Shown: positions 43,102 through 52,395 of the stretch, piece after piece
Layout of the letters: the number at the start of each line of letters is the position of its first letter
How positions within the stretch are numbered: position 1 is the stretch's first letter
Assembly: GCF_010091945.1 (NCBI RefSeq)
Contig: NZ_WVIE01000002.1
Location: 236,150-300,149, forward strand
Direction: 5' to 3'
Length of the DNA stretch: 64,000 nt
Source of the DNA: Myxacorys almedinensis A
Lineage (GTDB): Bacteria > Cyanobacteriota > Cyanobacteriia > Leptolyngbyales > Leptolyngbyaceae
Program-made: the position numbers and the translations under genes
Notes under the pieces: generated by a model
Told to the model about the DNA's origin: nothing
Databases searched by the model: none
The model's input: only the letters and a program-made list of their open reading frames with translations

Positions 43102-45810
43102 GTGGATCAAGAGTTTTTTCTATCAGTCACTCCAGTTCGAGGAACTGAGTATCTCGTCCGTACGGAAGGAGTGTCTCCGGGCGTGCCTTTGGCAGAGGAG
43201 TTAGTCACATGGCAGGTCAGCGAGTGGCTAGAGCAAGCGCGCCTGCTGATGCATGACCCGTTGCTAGGGTTGCTCAGAGGCGATTTATTTCGTCCCCGCA
43301 CGGGTCAGTCTCCCGAAGATGCCGCCGGGATACTCGCCCCCAACCTGGTTGAATTTGGACAGACCCTCTACAATGCGCTGTTTCAGGGCACGATTCGAGA
43401 TAGCTGGATGACCGCGCAAGGCATCGCCCAAAATCGGCGGGAAGGCTTGCGGCTGCGACTAGGGCTAAAAGGTGACCTCCTACCGCGCCTGCCGTGGGAA
43501 GTGCTTCATGCAGGCGTGCGCCCGTTGGCAACCGGAACCGATGTCGTGTTCTCGCGCTATCAGGCAGCCTTTGCCCCTATGGCAACGGTGCTTACCCCCC
43601 ATCGCTCTCCGGCGATTGAGCAAAGTCAAGCCCTGCGGATTCTCATGGTTTTGGCAGCACCGACCGATCAAGAAGTGCTGGAACTAGAGCGCGAGGCGAC
43701 GCATCTGCGAGAAGAACTGATGCGCGATCACGGCAGTGCGATCGGGGAAATTGAACTGACGATTCTCAATCAGCCAGGGCGAGAAAAGCTGACTCAAGCG
43801 TTGGAGCAAGGGCGTTTTCACATCTTGCATTATGCCGGACATAGCAACTTGGGCATGTCGGGCGGCGATCTGTATCTGGTCAACGATCGCACTGGGTTGA
43901 CCGAAGTGTTGAGTGGTGACGACCTCGCGGGCTTGCTAGTCAACAACGGAATCCGCATGGCGGTGTTCAATTCTTGCCGGGGTGTTTATACGGCAACGGC
44001 TGACCCCAACAATGCGACCGAATCAGGCAACCTCAGCGAAGCACTGCTGAAGCGTGGGGTTCCGGCGGTGCTGGCAATGGCAGAACGCATTCCCGATGAT
44101 GTGGCGCTCACCCTCAGCCGTCTGTTCTATCGCAATCTCAAGCAGCGCTATCCGATCGATCTGAGCTTGAGCCGTGCCCGCCAAGGGTTGCTCTCATCCT
44201 ATGGTTCTAATCAGTTGTATTGGTCGTTGCCCATTCTTTACCTGCATCCAGATTTTGATGGCTATCTGCAACCGCCGCTGCTGAGCGATCCGCCGAGTGC
44301 TCCAGAGCCGGATCTGACCCCTCGATCGGTGCCTGAAGCCGTTTCGACTGCGACTCCGTTTGTGATGCCGGATGAGGTGTTTAACGACCTGGAGTTTGAT
44401 AACCCGGACGATCGCGATCGCGCAGAAGTCCTCAACCTCCTCCGAGAACTGCAAGACGAGCCGAGCAGTGCTTTTCCGACCAATGAGCCATCGGGTGTTC
44501 ATCCCTTTTTTGAGGGTGAGGCACCTTACAATGCTTCGGTATCGGGTGATTTTGGCAGTCCGCCCCAAACGGCGCAAGGTTTCGTCAGCTTGGGCGAAGC
44601 GCTCTATGCGAATGGTGATGTAGCAGGTGCGATCGCAGCCTATGGCGAGGCGTTGCAGCTAGACAGCAAGCTGGCAAGTGCTTATGGCAAAATGGGCATT
44701 GCTTTAGAGGAGTACGATAGCCCGGCAGAAGCGATTATTGCCTATCAGATGGCGCTGCAACTTGACCCCAGCCTCACCGACGCAGAACACCATCTTCGCC
44801 GCTTGAGAATTGCTCACAATTTCCAGGCAACTTCTACCGGAGGAGCGATGAGTGCAGGGCAATCGGAAGATTTAACTCACCGATCGCCTCAAGCTTCCTC
44901 GCCTCAACCGATGAGAGAGTCATCGTTAGCAGTCAAAACTGCGCCGCCCCCTTACTCGCGCGTGTTTGCTAAAGATTTAAAGCATCCGGCTCGCCGCCGC
45001 CCTCGGTGGCTTGCCTTTGGCATCGGCAGCGCGATTGCCGCCACTGCTTTAGTGGTTTGGGGAATCCCTGCCTGGCGATCGTCGCTGATCGCTCCGCCCA
45101 GTACGCTGTTGCCCGACCCATCTACCTTACCCACCCCAAGCAATCCGCCAGCTAGCGAAACTGGCGCGCTCACGGCTACTGCCACCCAAAGCTTTATCCA
45201 AGGCGATGTGCAAAAAGGTCAACAAGCGATCGAAGCGTTGCTCGCCCAAAACAACCTGGTGCAGGCAAAAACTGCGTTTGATGCTGTTCCGAATGACAAA
45301 CTTAGTAGTCCAGCGATCAGCTTTTTGCGCGGTCGGTTGGCATGGCAATGGCTTCAGCAGAACACCAGCGATCGCACCTTTAGCATCGAAGACGTTCGTC
45401 GCTATTGGAAAACCGCCATTGGCGGCAAAAAAGAGCCGCGCTACTACAATGCCCTCGGCTTTGCCTACTATGCCGAAGGGGATCTCAGAAGTGCTAGCAA
45501 TGCTTGGATGACAGCCGCCAGACTTGCCGAAGCCCAGCAAAAGCTCCCCGCCAATGTCGCCACGGGCAATGCCAATCCGGCGTTGCAAGATCAAATGACG
45601 GCTAACGCTGGAATTGCCCTCGCCTACCAAAAAATGGCGAGTAAGCAACCACCTGAGAAGCGAGCTAGCTTAAAGCGAGAAGCTGTGAAGTTACGCAACC
45701 GCATTCTCAGGCAGACGCCAGCTGAGTTTCAGCCAAATGCGCTCAACCAAAATTGGTTATGGACAGAAAGCGCGATCGCAGAGTGGAAAACTTTACTGGC
45801 GGAACCCTAG
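43102..45810 (+). CDS. CHAT-domain (caspase-like) protein with TPRs and a membrane segment
   Basis: Start GTG at 43102, six bases after GGAGG; a GTG at 43096 is too close to it. 902 residues. The CHAT domain (about 120-385) has the cysteine-protease-like His in HYAGHS (about residue 247) and Cys in FNSCRG (about 292). An acidic linker follows, then two TPRs (about 490-570; FVSLGEALYANGDVAGAIAAYGEAL, with the next unit alike). A proline-rich region and one membrane segment (about 635-658) lead to a C-terminal helical domain with possible further TPRs. CHAT-TPR proteins process partners in cyanobacterial differentiation and defence systems; the target is unknown here. Its stop codon lies in the end of a MITE-like element. 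Confidence 0.88.
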   Translation: MDQEFFLSVTPVRGTEYLVRTEGVSPGVPLAEELVTWQVSEWLEQARLLMHDPLLGLLRGDLFRPRTGQSPEDAAGILAPNLVEFGQTLYNALFQGTIRDSWMTAQGIAQNRREGLRLRLGLKGDLLPRLPWEVLHAGVRPLATGTDVVFSRYQAAFAPMATVLTPHRSPAIEQSQALRILMVLAAPTDQEVLELEREATHLREELMRDHGSAIGEIELTILNQPGREKLTQALEQGRFHILHYAGHSNLGMSGGDLYLVNDRTGLTEVLSGDDLAGLLVNNGIRMAVFNSCRGVYTATADPNNATESGNLSEALLKRGVPAVLAMAERIPDDVALTLSRLFYRNLKQRYPIDLSLSRARQGLLSSYGSNQLYWSLPILYLHPDFDGYLQPPLLSDPPSAPEPDLTPRSVPEAVSTATPFVMPDEVFNDLEFDNPDDRDRAEVLNLLRELQDEPSSAFPTNEPSGVHPFFEGEAPYNASVSGDFGSPPQTAQGFVSLGEALYANGDVAGAIAAYGEALQLDSKLASAYGKMGIALEEYDSPAEAIIAYQMALQLDPSLTDAEHHLRRLRIAHNFQATSTGGAMSAGQSEDLTHRSPQASSPQPMRESSLAVKTAPPPYSRVFAKDLKHPARRRPRWLAFGIGSAIAATALVVWGIPAWRSSLIAPPSTLLPDPSTLPTPSNPPASETGALTATATQSFIQGDVQKGQQAIEALLAQNNLVQAKTAFDAVPNDKLSSPAISFLRGRLAWQWLQQNTSDRTFSIEDVRRYWKTAIGGKKEPRYYNALGFAYYAEGDLRSASNAWMTAARLAEAQQKLPANVATGNANPALQDQMTANAGIALAYQKMASKQPPEKRASLKREAVKLRNRILRQTPAEFQPNALNQNWLWTESAIAEWKTLLAEP

Positions 45811-45944
45811 AGGTCTGTCAAGACTGAAATGATGGACTGGGAATCGATGAGTGGATGAGTGGATGGGTAACATCTCCATCTACCCCTCTCACCTCTCACC
45901 CCTCTACCCTCTCACCCCTCCACTCAACGTTGATAATCGACCAG
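45807..45944. mobile_element. MITE-like element, copy 3 of 4
   Basis: 138 bases filling the gap between two convergent genes. The left end CTAGAGGTCTGTCAAGACTG includes the TAG stop of the CHAT gene; the right end CAACGTTGATAATCGACCAG is its imperfect complement and ends four bases before the stop of the minus-strand gene. The interior has GGATGAGTGGATGGG on the left and CTACCCCTCTCACC with further CTCACCCCTC on the right. The hairpin could serve as a terminator for both genes. Confidence 0.85.
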
Positions 45945-45947
45945 TCT

Positions 45948-46691
45948 TTAATACGACGACATCGAGCCACGCTTGCGAATATCCATCATTTCGGCTAGTC
46001 CCGGCTCGTGCCACTCTACCGGATAGTCTTCGGAATAAGTCACAAGATTTACGACAGGCTGAGTCGGCGAAGCTAGCTTGGCACGGTTGGCGAAAACAGC
46101 CGCTTTGGGCTTCGCTTTGCTTTTAGAAGGGGTAGACACCTTCGTTTTAGAGCGTTGGTTTTTAGACCCGTGGGAGGAGGTAACCTGCATTGGCACCGAA
46201 GCAGCTTGAGGACGGGATTGGTTGGGAGAGGGCACTGTTGCAACAGCCAAAGCTAGAGGCTGAAGTGGGGCTGCCCGCTTGATCACGTGACGTTCTGGCA
46301 CAGGCTTGCGCGATCGCAATTGACGCGCCAACAGCATTGAGGTAGCCCCGCAGCAAACGACAACTGCCGCCAACAGCCCAAACGATGAAGCAGGCTCTTG
46401 AGCTTGGTATTGAAGCGGCTCAGGAGCTTGCACGACCACTTCAGACTGGGGCTGTTCGGCTTCTAAAGGCGAAACATCAATTCGGACAATGCCCTGAAGC
46501 GATGTCCAAGAAATCAGCACCATCAACAACCAAGAGCCTGTCCAAAACAAAATGGGATGGCGTTGGGTCGAGTATAGAAGCAGGCGGCACAGGAACCGGG
46601 TCGTTGACACGGCTTGATTTAATAGGCGAGGTGTTGCTCTAGAGACGGAACTTGAGGGATTACCGTTTCGTTTGCCCATAAGATTGTTCAA
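45948..46691 (-). CDS. membrane protein of unknown function
   Basis: 247 residues. Two hydrophobic segments at about 48-65 (ILFWTGSWLLMVLISW) and 102-122 (SSFGLLAAVVVCCGATSML) are separated by an acidic, proline-rich loop. A long basic low-complexity tail (Lys/Ser/Pro/Ala) leads to a short conserved-looking end (TYSEDYPVEWHEPGLAEMM). An ATG four codons in (46679) is an alternative start. No family recognised. The tail could interact with nucleic acid or the wall; inference. Convergent with the CHAT gene. Confidence 0.65.
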   Translation of the reverse strand: MNNLMGKRNGNPSSSVSRATPRLLNQAVSTTRFLCRLLLYSTQRHPILFWTGSWLLMVLISWTSLQGIVRIDVSPLEAEQPQSEVVVQAPEPLQYQAQEPASSFGLLAAVVVCCGATSMLLARQLRSRKPVPERHVIKRAAPLQPLALAVATVPSPNQSRPQAASVPMQVTSSHGSKNQRSKTKVSTPSKSKAKPKAAVFANRAKLASPTQPVVNLVTYSEDYPVEWHEPGLAEMMDIRKRGSMSSY

Positions 46692-46999
46692 TGGTGCAGC
46701 GTGGGATGGGTCAAATTCTACTGAAAAATTCTTCCTTTGGCTAATTTTGCCGAATCCGGTTGAAACGCAAACCTATCCAAAGATAGACTCGACTCCTCAT
46801 TTACCCGACAAAACCCAGTCATTGCTTCCCATAGTGGAAGAAGCGTAATTTAGCGCTTGTCTACCACGGGAGAGGGCTAAGATAAAGGCGGCTCAACCGA
46901 TCCGCTTCAGGTTGTGTCAGCCTCAGTCTATTAAAGCTGGACTTCTTAACGGTCGAGGTTCATTAGAAATACATAGTATTTCCAAGTTTTCAGGAAACT
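46692..46999. other. intergenic region, nothing recognised
   Basis: About 310 bases. It holds the promoter region of the membrane protein at 45948-46691 and the 3' end of the fusion gene. No repeat, hairpin with T-run or small gene was seen. Confidence 0.5.
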
Positions 47000-49537
47000 T
47001 TACCACCCAATTGTAATTTTCCAAAATAATGACCCGATCGCTGCCATTGCCAAATGCTGAGGAAGCAGCAGCGCGATCGCTTGACGGGCAATTTTTTGAG
47101 TCAGAAAAACGCTCAGCCAAAACGAGCCAACGATCGTTGCCGCTTGCAGAAATGCGATCACGGCAGGATGCGCGATCGCCACCGGAAGGGCTGCTAGGGA
47201 AGCCCCCGGATTGAACATTGCCACCGTCACCGGAATTACTTGTCCTGCTTCGGTCAAGCCAAGGCGCAGGTAATGCGCGACACTACAGCCCAGCACAAAC
47301 GGCAAATAGCCGTATGCCAGTTCTAAAAAGGGGCGAGACTTTGAATTTAAGAGTTGAAGCATTTTGTGGGCAATCAGCGCGATCGCACCCGGAACCATCA
47401 GCGCCACGATCGACACGCCTGCATGAATACCAAAGTGATCTAGATGAAGATTTAGCCCAAACTGCTGTTCAATTTCTGGCAATCGATGCAGAAATACCGC
47501 TCCCCAAAGCAAAAACAGCAAACAGAGTTCTGAATAGGTGGGTTTATGGGTTGTCCAAAGCTCGATGCCGGGCGGACGTAGATTGAGTTCTACCGAGCGA
47601 TGGGGGCATGCCTTAAGACACGTCATGCACAACACACAATCGCGATTGTCTTGAAGCTGAGCCGGATGCGAGTACACCGGGCATCCGCCGGTTTCCATGC
47701 CCTCTCCTTTTTGGGGCCCGCCTTTGTAGCACTGATATGTGGTGCAGCTTGCCGAACAGATGCCTTGCTGGGCGCGCAATTCAACCATCGAAAGTTTAGC
47801 AAATAAGCCATTCATGCCCCCAATCGGGCAAAGATATCGACACCAAAATCGCCGCTCAAACACCAGAGAAAAGGTCACGGCTCCGGCGGTGATCAGCAAC
47901 AGTAAACAGCCCGAAAGGTAAGCCGTGTTTTCTAAGTTCCACAGTTCTTCCCAGAGCAAAATCAGCGCAAACATGCCAAAGAGAAACCAGCCGCCCCATT
48001 TTTCCGCAGGCTGCCTTGCCCAGGGTCGAAGCTGCCTTGGAATGAGCTTGAGCGAGATTTTTTGCGCCAATTCTCCATACACCATGAAAGGGCAGATCGA
48101 GCACCAAAGCCGTCCCACAAACGGAAACCCGATGAGGATGAGCAGCCACCACCATGCCCAAAACAGATTCAGTGCAACGTTGCGATCGCGGCTCTGCGGA
48201 CCGACCATCAACATCCCAACAACGATGGCAAACGCCCCCAACACAAACCCGTAATTGATCCGATCGGGCCACCACGGACTCCGCAAAAACTGCCGTAGCT
48301 TTGGATAGGCATTGAGCAGATTGACCCGAAATCTCCGGCTTTTGGCGCTGGCTGACCAAAACACCTCTTCCGTCAGTTCGCTAGCGGCTTCAGACTGCAC
48401 CAGCGCCCGCTCGATTAAATTTTGTAGCTCGGTTGAGTTGCCCGGAAAGTCATATCCTTGCAAGCGTCGTAAGGCTTCTGGCGTGACGTTAGGTTTCGAG
48501 ATGCCCCGCGATCGCGAGAACAAACTGAGATAATATTCCACCATCGTGGCGATATCTGCCTTTCGCACTCGCAACGGCGGAACTTTGATCCGATGGGCAA
48601 CCTGGTTACAGCGCTCCAACTGGGGCAGCACCTTCTCAGAGGTCATCATAATCCGGGCATCCAACGGGCGCGCCGCCTCCGCAGGCTCTCCTTCGCGGCT
48701 GATCGGCGTATATTCTCCCGTTTTCAACATCTGCACAAGTTTTGCTTCAAGCTCAGGCGGGCTATCTTCTAAATTGTTGAGGAGCAGTGTCCCCCGCCCT
48801 AGCCAGTCTAGAAGTCCGGGTTTGCCACCTGCCCGCCCAAATAGCTCAGAGCCATTTGCCTGAAGCGTGTTACAGTTCACCTTGATCATTGGTTCCTTGC
48901 GATCGCTCGACCCGAAATGAATCAGCGCCGCCGCATTATCTTTCTCCAAGCCCGGTTCCCCAAAAATTAGCACCGAGCCACGATCTTTAGACGCTTTCTT
49001 CATCTCCTGTCGCAACCGCACCGCATAGCGACTTGAGCCAACAATTCCTCGTCTTACTTTCGGCACCAGATAAGGACGCAGCCCAGTTTGCCGTTCTCGC
49101 TCATACTCCAAGGCAGACGAGACTTGCTCTAACTCGGTTGCCAGCCGCCGAGAAACGGTCTGCCCGATTTCTGGATAGTGCTGAGCCAGTTCCAGAAAGC
49201 GCGATCGCTCAATCGTCCACAAAAGGCAATCGCTCAGGGCGAGGGTTGTTGCTTCTGCAACCTCATCTAACAGCAATTCTTTCAAGTACATCACCGCACC
49301 GGGAAGCAACCCTGTGGCTCGTGCAGCGCTCGTTTGACGGGTACAATACTGCTCGATGTGCCCACGGTAGAGAATATAGAGCGCCGATGGAACGGTGTCT
49401 TCTAAGGTAAGGCGGTGATGTTCTTCGATAGATTCTTCGTTAATGGCAGATGCGATCGCACCTAGCACCTCATCCGAAAGCGTTCCCAACGCTGTGTTTT
49501 GCTTGAGCCAAGCCACTCGCTCAGAGTAATCTGCCAT
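47000..49537 (-). CDS. fusion: cNMP-binding-like domain + degenerate sigma-54-activator AAA+ + membrane polyferredoxin
   Basis: 845 residues. Residues 15-130 look like a cyclic-nucleotide-binding domain. Residues 165-400 match sigma-54-activator AAA+ domains by layout (ELFG at 231, GRGTLLLNN, FPGNSTELQNLIERAL). Walker A is GEPGLEKD instead of GxxGxGK, Walker B has NN for DE, and the GAFTGA loop is missing, so ATP hydrolysis is doubtful. There is no Fis-type HTH. Residues 425-845 form a NapH/NosR-like membrane domain with CSICP (479-482), CRYLCP (566-570), cysteines 594, 598, 603 and 619, and a ferredoxin motif C-x2-C-x2-C-x3-C at 634-644. Probably a redox-coupled sensor or electron carrier. 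It starts 67 bases after the upstream glycosyltransferase. Confidence 0.85.
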   Translation of the reverse strand: MADYSERVAWLKQNTALGTLSDEVLGAIASAINEESIEEHHRLTLEDTVPSALYILYRGHIEQYCTRQTSAARATGLLPGAVMYLKELLLDEVAEATTLALSDCLLWTIERSRFLELAQHYPEIGQTVSRRLATELEQVSSALEYERERQTGLRPYLVPKVRRGIVGSSRYAVRLRQEMKKASKDRGSVLIFGEPGLEKDNAAALIHFGSSDRKEPMIKVNCNTLQANGSELFGRAGGKPGLLDWLGRGTLLLNNLEDSPPELEAKLVQMLKTGEYTPISREGEPAEAARPLDARIMMTSEKVLPQLERCNQVAHRIKVPPLRVRKADIATMVEYYLSLFSRSRGISKPNVTPEALRRLQGYDFPGNSTELQNLIERALVQSEAASELTEEVFWSASAKSRRFRVNLLNAYPKLRQFLRSPWWPDRINYGFVLGAFAIVVGMLMVGPQSRDRNVALNLFWAWWWLLILIGFPFVGRLWCSICPFMVYGELAQKISLKLIPRQLRPWARQPAEKWGGWFLFGMFALILLWEELWNLENTAYLSGCLLLLITAGAVTFSLVFERRFWCRYLCPIGGMNGLFAKLSMVELRAQQGICSASCTTYQCYKGGPQKGEGMETGGCPVYSHPAQLQDNRDCVLCMTCLKACPHRSVELNLRPPGIELWTTHKPTYSELCLLFLLWGAVFLHRLPEIEQQFGLNLHLDHFGIHAGVSIVALMVPGAIALIAHKMLQLLNSKSRPFLELAYGYLPFVLGCSVAHYLRLGLTEAGQVIPVTVAMFNPGASLAALPVAIAHPAVIAFLQAATIVGSFWLSVFLTQKIARQAIALLLPQHLAMAAIGSLFWKITIGW

Positions 49538-49604
49538 ATTAGATTCCTCTTTACTTTTTTAAGTTGTTACTTTTTATTACTTCATTGAGCGGCTAAATAT
49601 TGAG

Positions 49605-50792
49605 TTACCACTCTACCTGCGATCGCTCGTGCAACACTCGCCCATACACCGCTTCAGTCTGCTGGGCTAGTTTAAACCAGTTAAAGCGGCGTTCCAAATC
49701 TTTGTAAGCATTATTAACCAACGATTGTGCATAGTCTGGCTGCTTCAGCACGTCCAAAATTCCCTGACCCAGAGACTGAGAATCATTGACCCAGGTGACT
49801 ATCCCGGTCTGCCCATGGCGCACCACTTCCGGAAACCCACCCGCGTTTGACACCACCACCGGAACCCGTGCCGCAAAACTCTCCAACGCCACAATTCCGA
49901 ACGGTTCATACAAGCTTGGAAAGACAGCACAGGTGGCGATCGTTTGAAAGCGATCCAACTCATCATCCGGCATAAAGCCTGTGAAATAGCACTTCTCCCC
50001 AATCCCCAGATGGTTGACCTGCTGCTGAAGATGCGCCGTCTGCCCGCCCCCAATAAACACAAATTTGACCCGATTCTCCATCGCTTGAAGAATGGCAGGA
50101 GCCGCTTGAATCAACGTTGCCACGCCTTTTTCATGGCTCATTCTGCCAACGTAATACACAATTTTTTCGTCATCTGCGGCAAATCGACGGCGAAACGCTA
50201 AATAGTCAAAGGTGGGATCGATGTACTTTTTTTCTCGACGAATGCCGTTATACACCACATCGATCTTGTTCCAGGGCGTGTTCAGCGTCCGTTCGACCTC
50301 GCGGCGCATAAAGTCTGTGCAAACAATCACCCGCCACGCTTCGTGAGTCAGATGTTTCTCACACTGATGCACATAGCGTTGAGTGTCGCTGTAGATGCCG
50401 TTGTGCCGCCCGTGCTCAGTCGCATGAATCGTCGCGACTAGAGGAATTTTGAAATGATGTTTTAGCGCGATCGCACTACTGCCCACCAGCCAATCATGGG
50501 CATGAATGGCATCAAACCGCCCTTCTTCTAAGATCAGTTTCCCACCCTGGCGACCTAGGCTCTCGTTCATGTTGCCAACCCAGTGAAAAAAGTCATGCCC
50601 AGGGGCAACCGGCAGCCGATGCACCTTCATCCCATCGACAACTTCATAGCGGGGAGCCTGCCCAAACTCTACCGTCATCAGGTGAACCTCATGCTCCAAT
50701 TTCACCAATTCCGGGTATAGTTCCGCAACATGACGGGCAATCCCGCCGACAATACGGGGTGGAAATTCCCAGGTTAAGACTAATAGTTTCAT
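49605..50792 (-). CDS. glycosyltransferase family 4 (glycogen-synthase-like fold)
   Basis: 395 residues. The N-terminus VLTWEFPPRIVGGIARHVAELYPEL has the GGIARH loop typical of GlgM/GlgA-related GT4 enzymes. HAHDWLVG and VATIHATEHGR lie in the acceptor domain. The donor site has YVGRMSHEKG and YEPFGIVALESFAARVPVVV with the E-x7-E motif. These may elongate maltooligosaccharides or a surface glycan. Far from the exopolysaccharide locus; on the same strand as the fusion gene and possibly co-transcribed (67-base gap). Confidence 0.88.
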   Translation of the reverse strand: MKLLVLTWEFPPRIVGGIARHVAELYPELVKLEHEVHLMTVEFGQAPRYEVVDGMKVHRLPVAPGHDFFHWVGNMNESLGRQGGKLILEEGRFDAIHAHDWLVGSSAIALKHHFKIPLVATIHATEHGRHNGIYSDTQRYVHQCEKHLTHEAWRVIVCTDFMRREVERTLNTPWNKIDVVYNGIRREKKYIDPTFDYLAFRRRFAADDEKIVYYVGRMSHEKGVATLIQAAPAILQAMENRVKFVFIGGGQTAHLQQQVNHLGIGEKCYFTGFMPDDELDRFQTIATCAVFPSLYEPFGIVALESFAARVPVVVSNAGGFPEVVRHGQTGIVTWVNDSQSLGQGILDVLKQPDYAQSLVNNAYKDLERRFNWFKLAQQTEAVYGRVLHERSQVEW

Positions 50793-51210
50793 TTGCCCTG
50801 ACCCACAGCGTCACCTCATCGTATTTCTTACTTTACAGAACTGTGGAGACGACAGAGCAACCTGGCAAACCGGCGGTTGAACGACGACCGCTCACCTCAA
50901 GAACGTTAAGAATCACCACGAAATCTAATTCTAAACTGAAAACTTTAGACATTCTTTAGAATTTTGCAAAGTATACGGTACTCTATTAGAAGTAACAAGA
51001 TCGACATCGGGCTGTTCTACTTTAGACAAAAGCTGACAGAGATGCAGAGCGTCGGTGCGGTTCTGAGCAGAGTTAGGCTTTCTGCCAATCGCAGACCTCC
51101 AGATCTGGTTTCTGGGCGCTTGGTCTAGCTAGGGTCGCCCCATTCGAGCCTCCGTTGATCATAGCTTCAGAGCTAATTTGCCCTATCGGTTTAAGCGCAA
51201 CTTTAAAGAG
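50793..51210. other. intergenic region, divergent promoters
   Basis: About 420 bases between the minus-strand glycosyltransferase and sasA. AT-rich in its centre. No repeat or gene seen. AAAGAG immediately upstream of the ATG at 51211 supports that start of sasA. Confidence 0.5.
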
Positions 51211-52395
51211 ATGCTGGCACCTTCTGACAAGCTAACAAACGTTGAAGTGCCCTTACAGATTCTTCTGTTTGTTGATCAGCGCCCCAATTCTAAAGAACAG
51301 ATTCGGCAAATTCGGGCGTTTTTCAAAGAGCGAGAGTCTAACTATCGATTTGAGCTTCAGATTATCGATGTCGGTGAGCAGCCGTATTTAGCAGAGCATT
51401 TTCGGCTTGTTGCAACCCCTACTCTGATCAAGATTCATCCTGAGCCGCGCCAGGTTTTAGCCGGAAGCGATTTGGTGGCTCAGCTAGAGCGGTGGTGGTC
51501 TCGGTGGCAGCGATCGGTAGAAGAATTTTTTTTAGAGCGGGAAGAAACTCAGGCGAACTTGGTGAGTGCTGATCAGCCTAACGCTACTGCCGTTCAGTCG
51601 GTGGTGCAATCAACCGAAATCTTGAAGCTTGCCGACGAAATTTTCCGGCTGAAGCAAGAACGTGAAGAGTTACGATCGCAGCTTCAGTTTAAAGATCAGA
51701 TCATTGCGATGCTGGCGCACGATCTTCGCAACCCGCTCACTGCCGCCTCGATCGCCGTTGAAACCCTGGAGATTGGGCACAAGGCAGAAAACCAGTCTTC
51801 CCGCTTCACCCCTGCCCTAATTTTGCAGTTGTTGAATCATGCGCGATCGCAGATCCGGACGATCGATCGAATGATTACCGACATTTTGCAAGCGGCAAAA
51901 GGCTCTAGCGCAGAGCTACACATCCAGCCTCAAGAGCTTGATTTGGGAGTGATGTGCCGCGAGGTTTTAGATAGTTTGCACGATCGATCTCAGAGCAAAC
52001 ACCTTGCCGTAAATAGCGATATTCCGAACGATCTACCCCTTGTATATGCTGACTCAGAGCGAGTGCGGCAAGTCTTTGTCAACATTTTAGATAACGCGAT
52101 CAAATACACCCCCTCTCAGGGCAAAATTCACGTTTCCATCCTGCACCGCACTACGCAAAAGGTGCAAGTCAGCATCTGCGACTCAGGGCCTGGCATTCCG
52201 GAAGAAAACCGCGATCGCATTTTTGAGGATCACTTCCGGCTTCAGCGCGACCAAGCCCAAGATGGCTATGGCATCGGTCTTTCGCTATGTCAGCGAATTG
52301 TGCGATCGCACTATGGGCAAATTTGGGTCGATTCTACGCCAAACCAGGGCAGTTGCTTTCACTTTACGTTGCCCGTTTTCCGGATGCAGCAGTAA
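51211..52395 (+). CDS. sasA: circadian clock output histidine kinase SasA
   Basis: 394 residues from the ATG at 51211. A TTG at 51178 would add 11 residues, but known SasA proteins have only about 15 residues before the first strand, as here. The N-terminal KaiB-like thioredoxin-type domain (about 15-100; LLFVDQRPNSKEQIRQI, VGEQPYLAEHFRLVATPTLIKI) binds KaiC. The kinase core has the phospho-acceptor His in MLAHDLRNPLTAA, the N box VFVNILDNAIKYT, the G1 box DSGPGIP, and the G2 box GYGIGLSL. It passes timing information from KaiC to RpaA. kaiABC is not in the window. Confidence 0.95.
   Translation: MLAPSDKLTNVEVPLQILLFVDQRPNSKEQIRQIRAFFKERESNYRFELQIIDVGEQPYLAEHFRLVATPTLIKIHPEPRQVLAGSDLVAQLERWWSRWQRSVEEFFLEREETQANLVSADQPNATAVQSVVQSTEILKLADEIFRLKQEREELRSQLQFKDQIIAMLAHDLRNPLTAASIAVETLEIGHKAENQSSRFTPALILQLLNHARSQIRTIDRMITDILQAAKGSSAELHIQPQELDLGVMCREVLDSLHDRSQSKHLAVNSDIPNDLPLVYADSERVRQVFVNILDNAIKYTPSQGKIHVSILHRTTQKVQVSICDSGPGIPEENRDRIFEDHFRLQRDQAQDGYGIGLSLCQRIVRSHYGQIWVDSTPNQGSCFHFTLPVFRMQQ

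Noticed and set aside
47000..49537. Annotation as a sigma-54-dependent transcription activator
   Set aside because: Walker motifs and GAFTGA are missing, there is no DNA-binding domain, and sigma-54 is not known in cyanobacteria.
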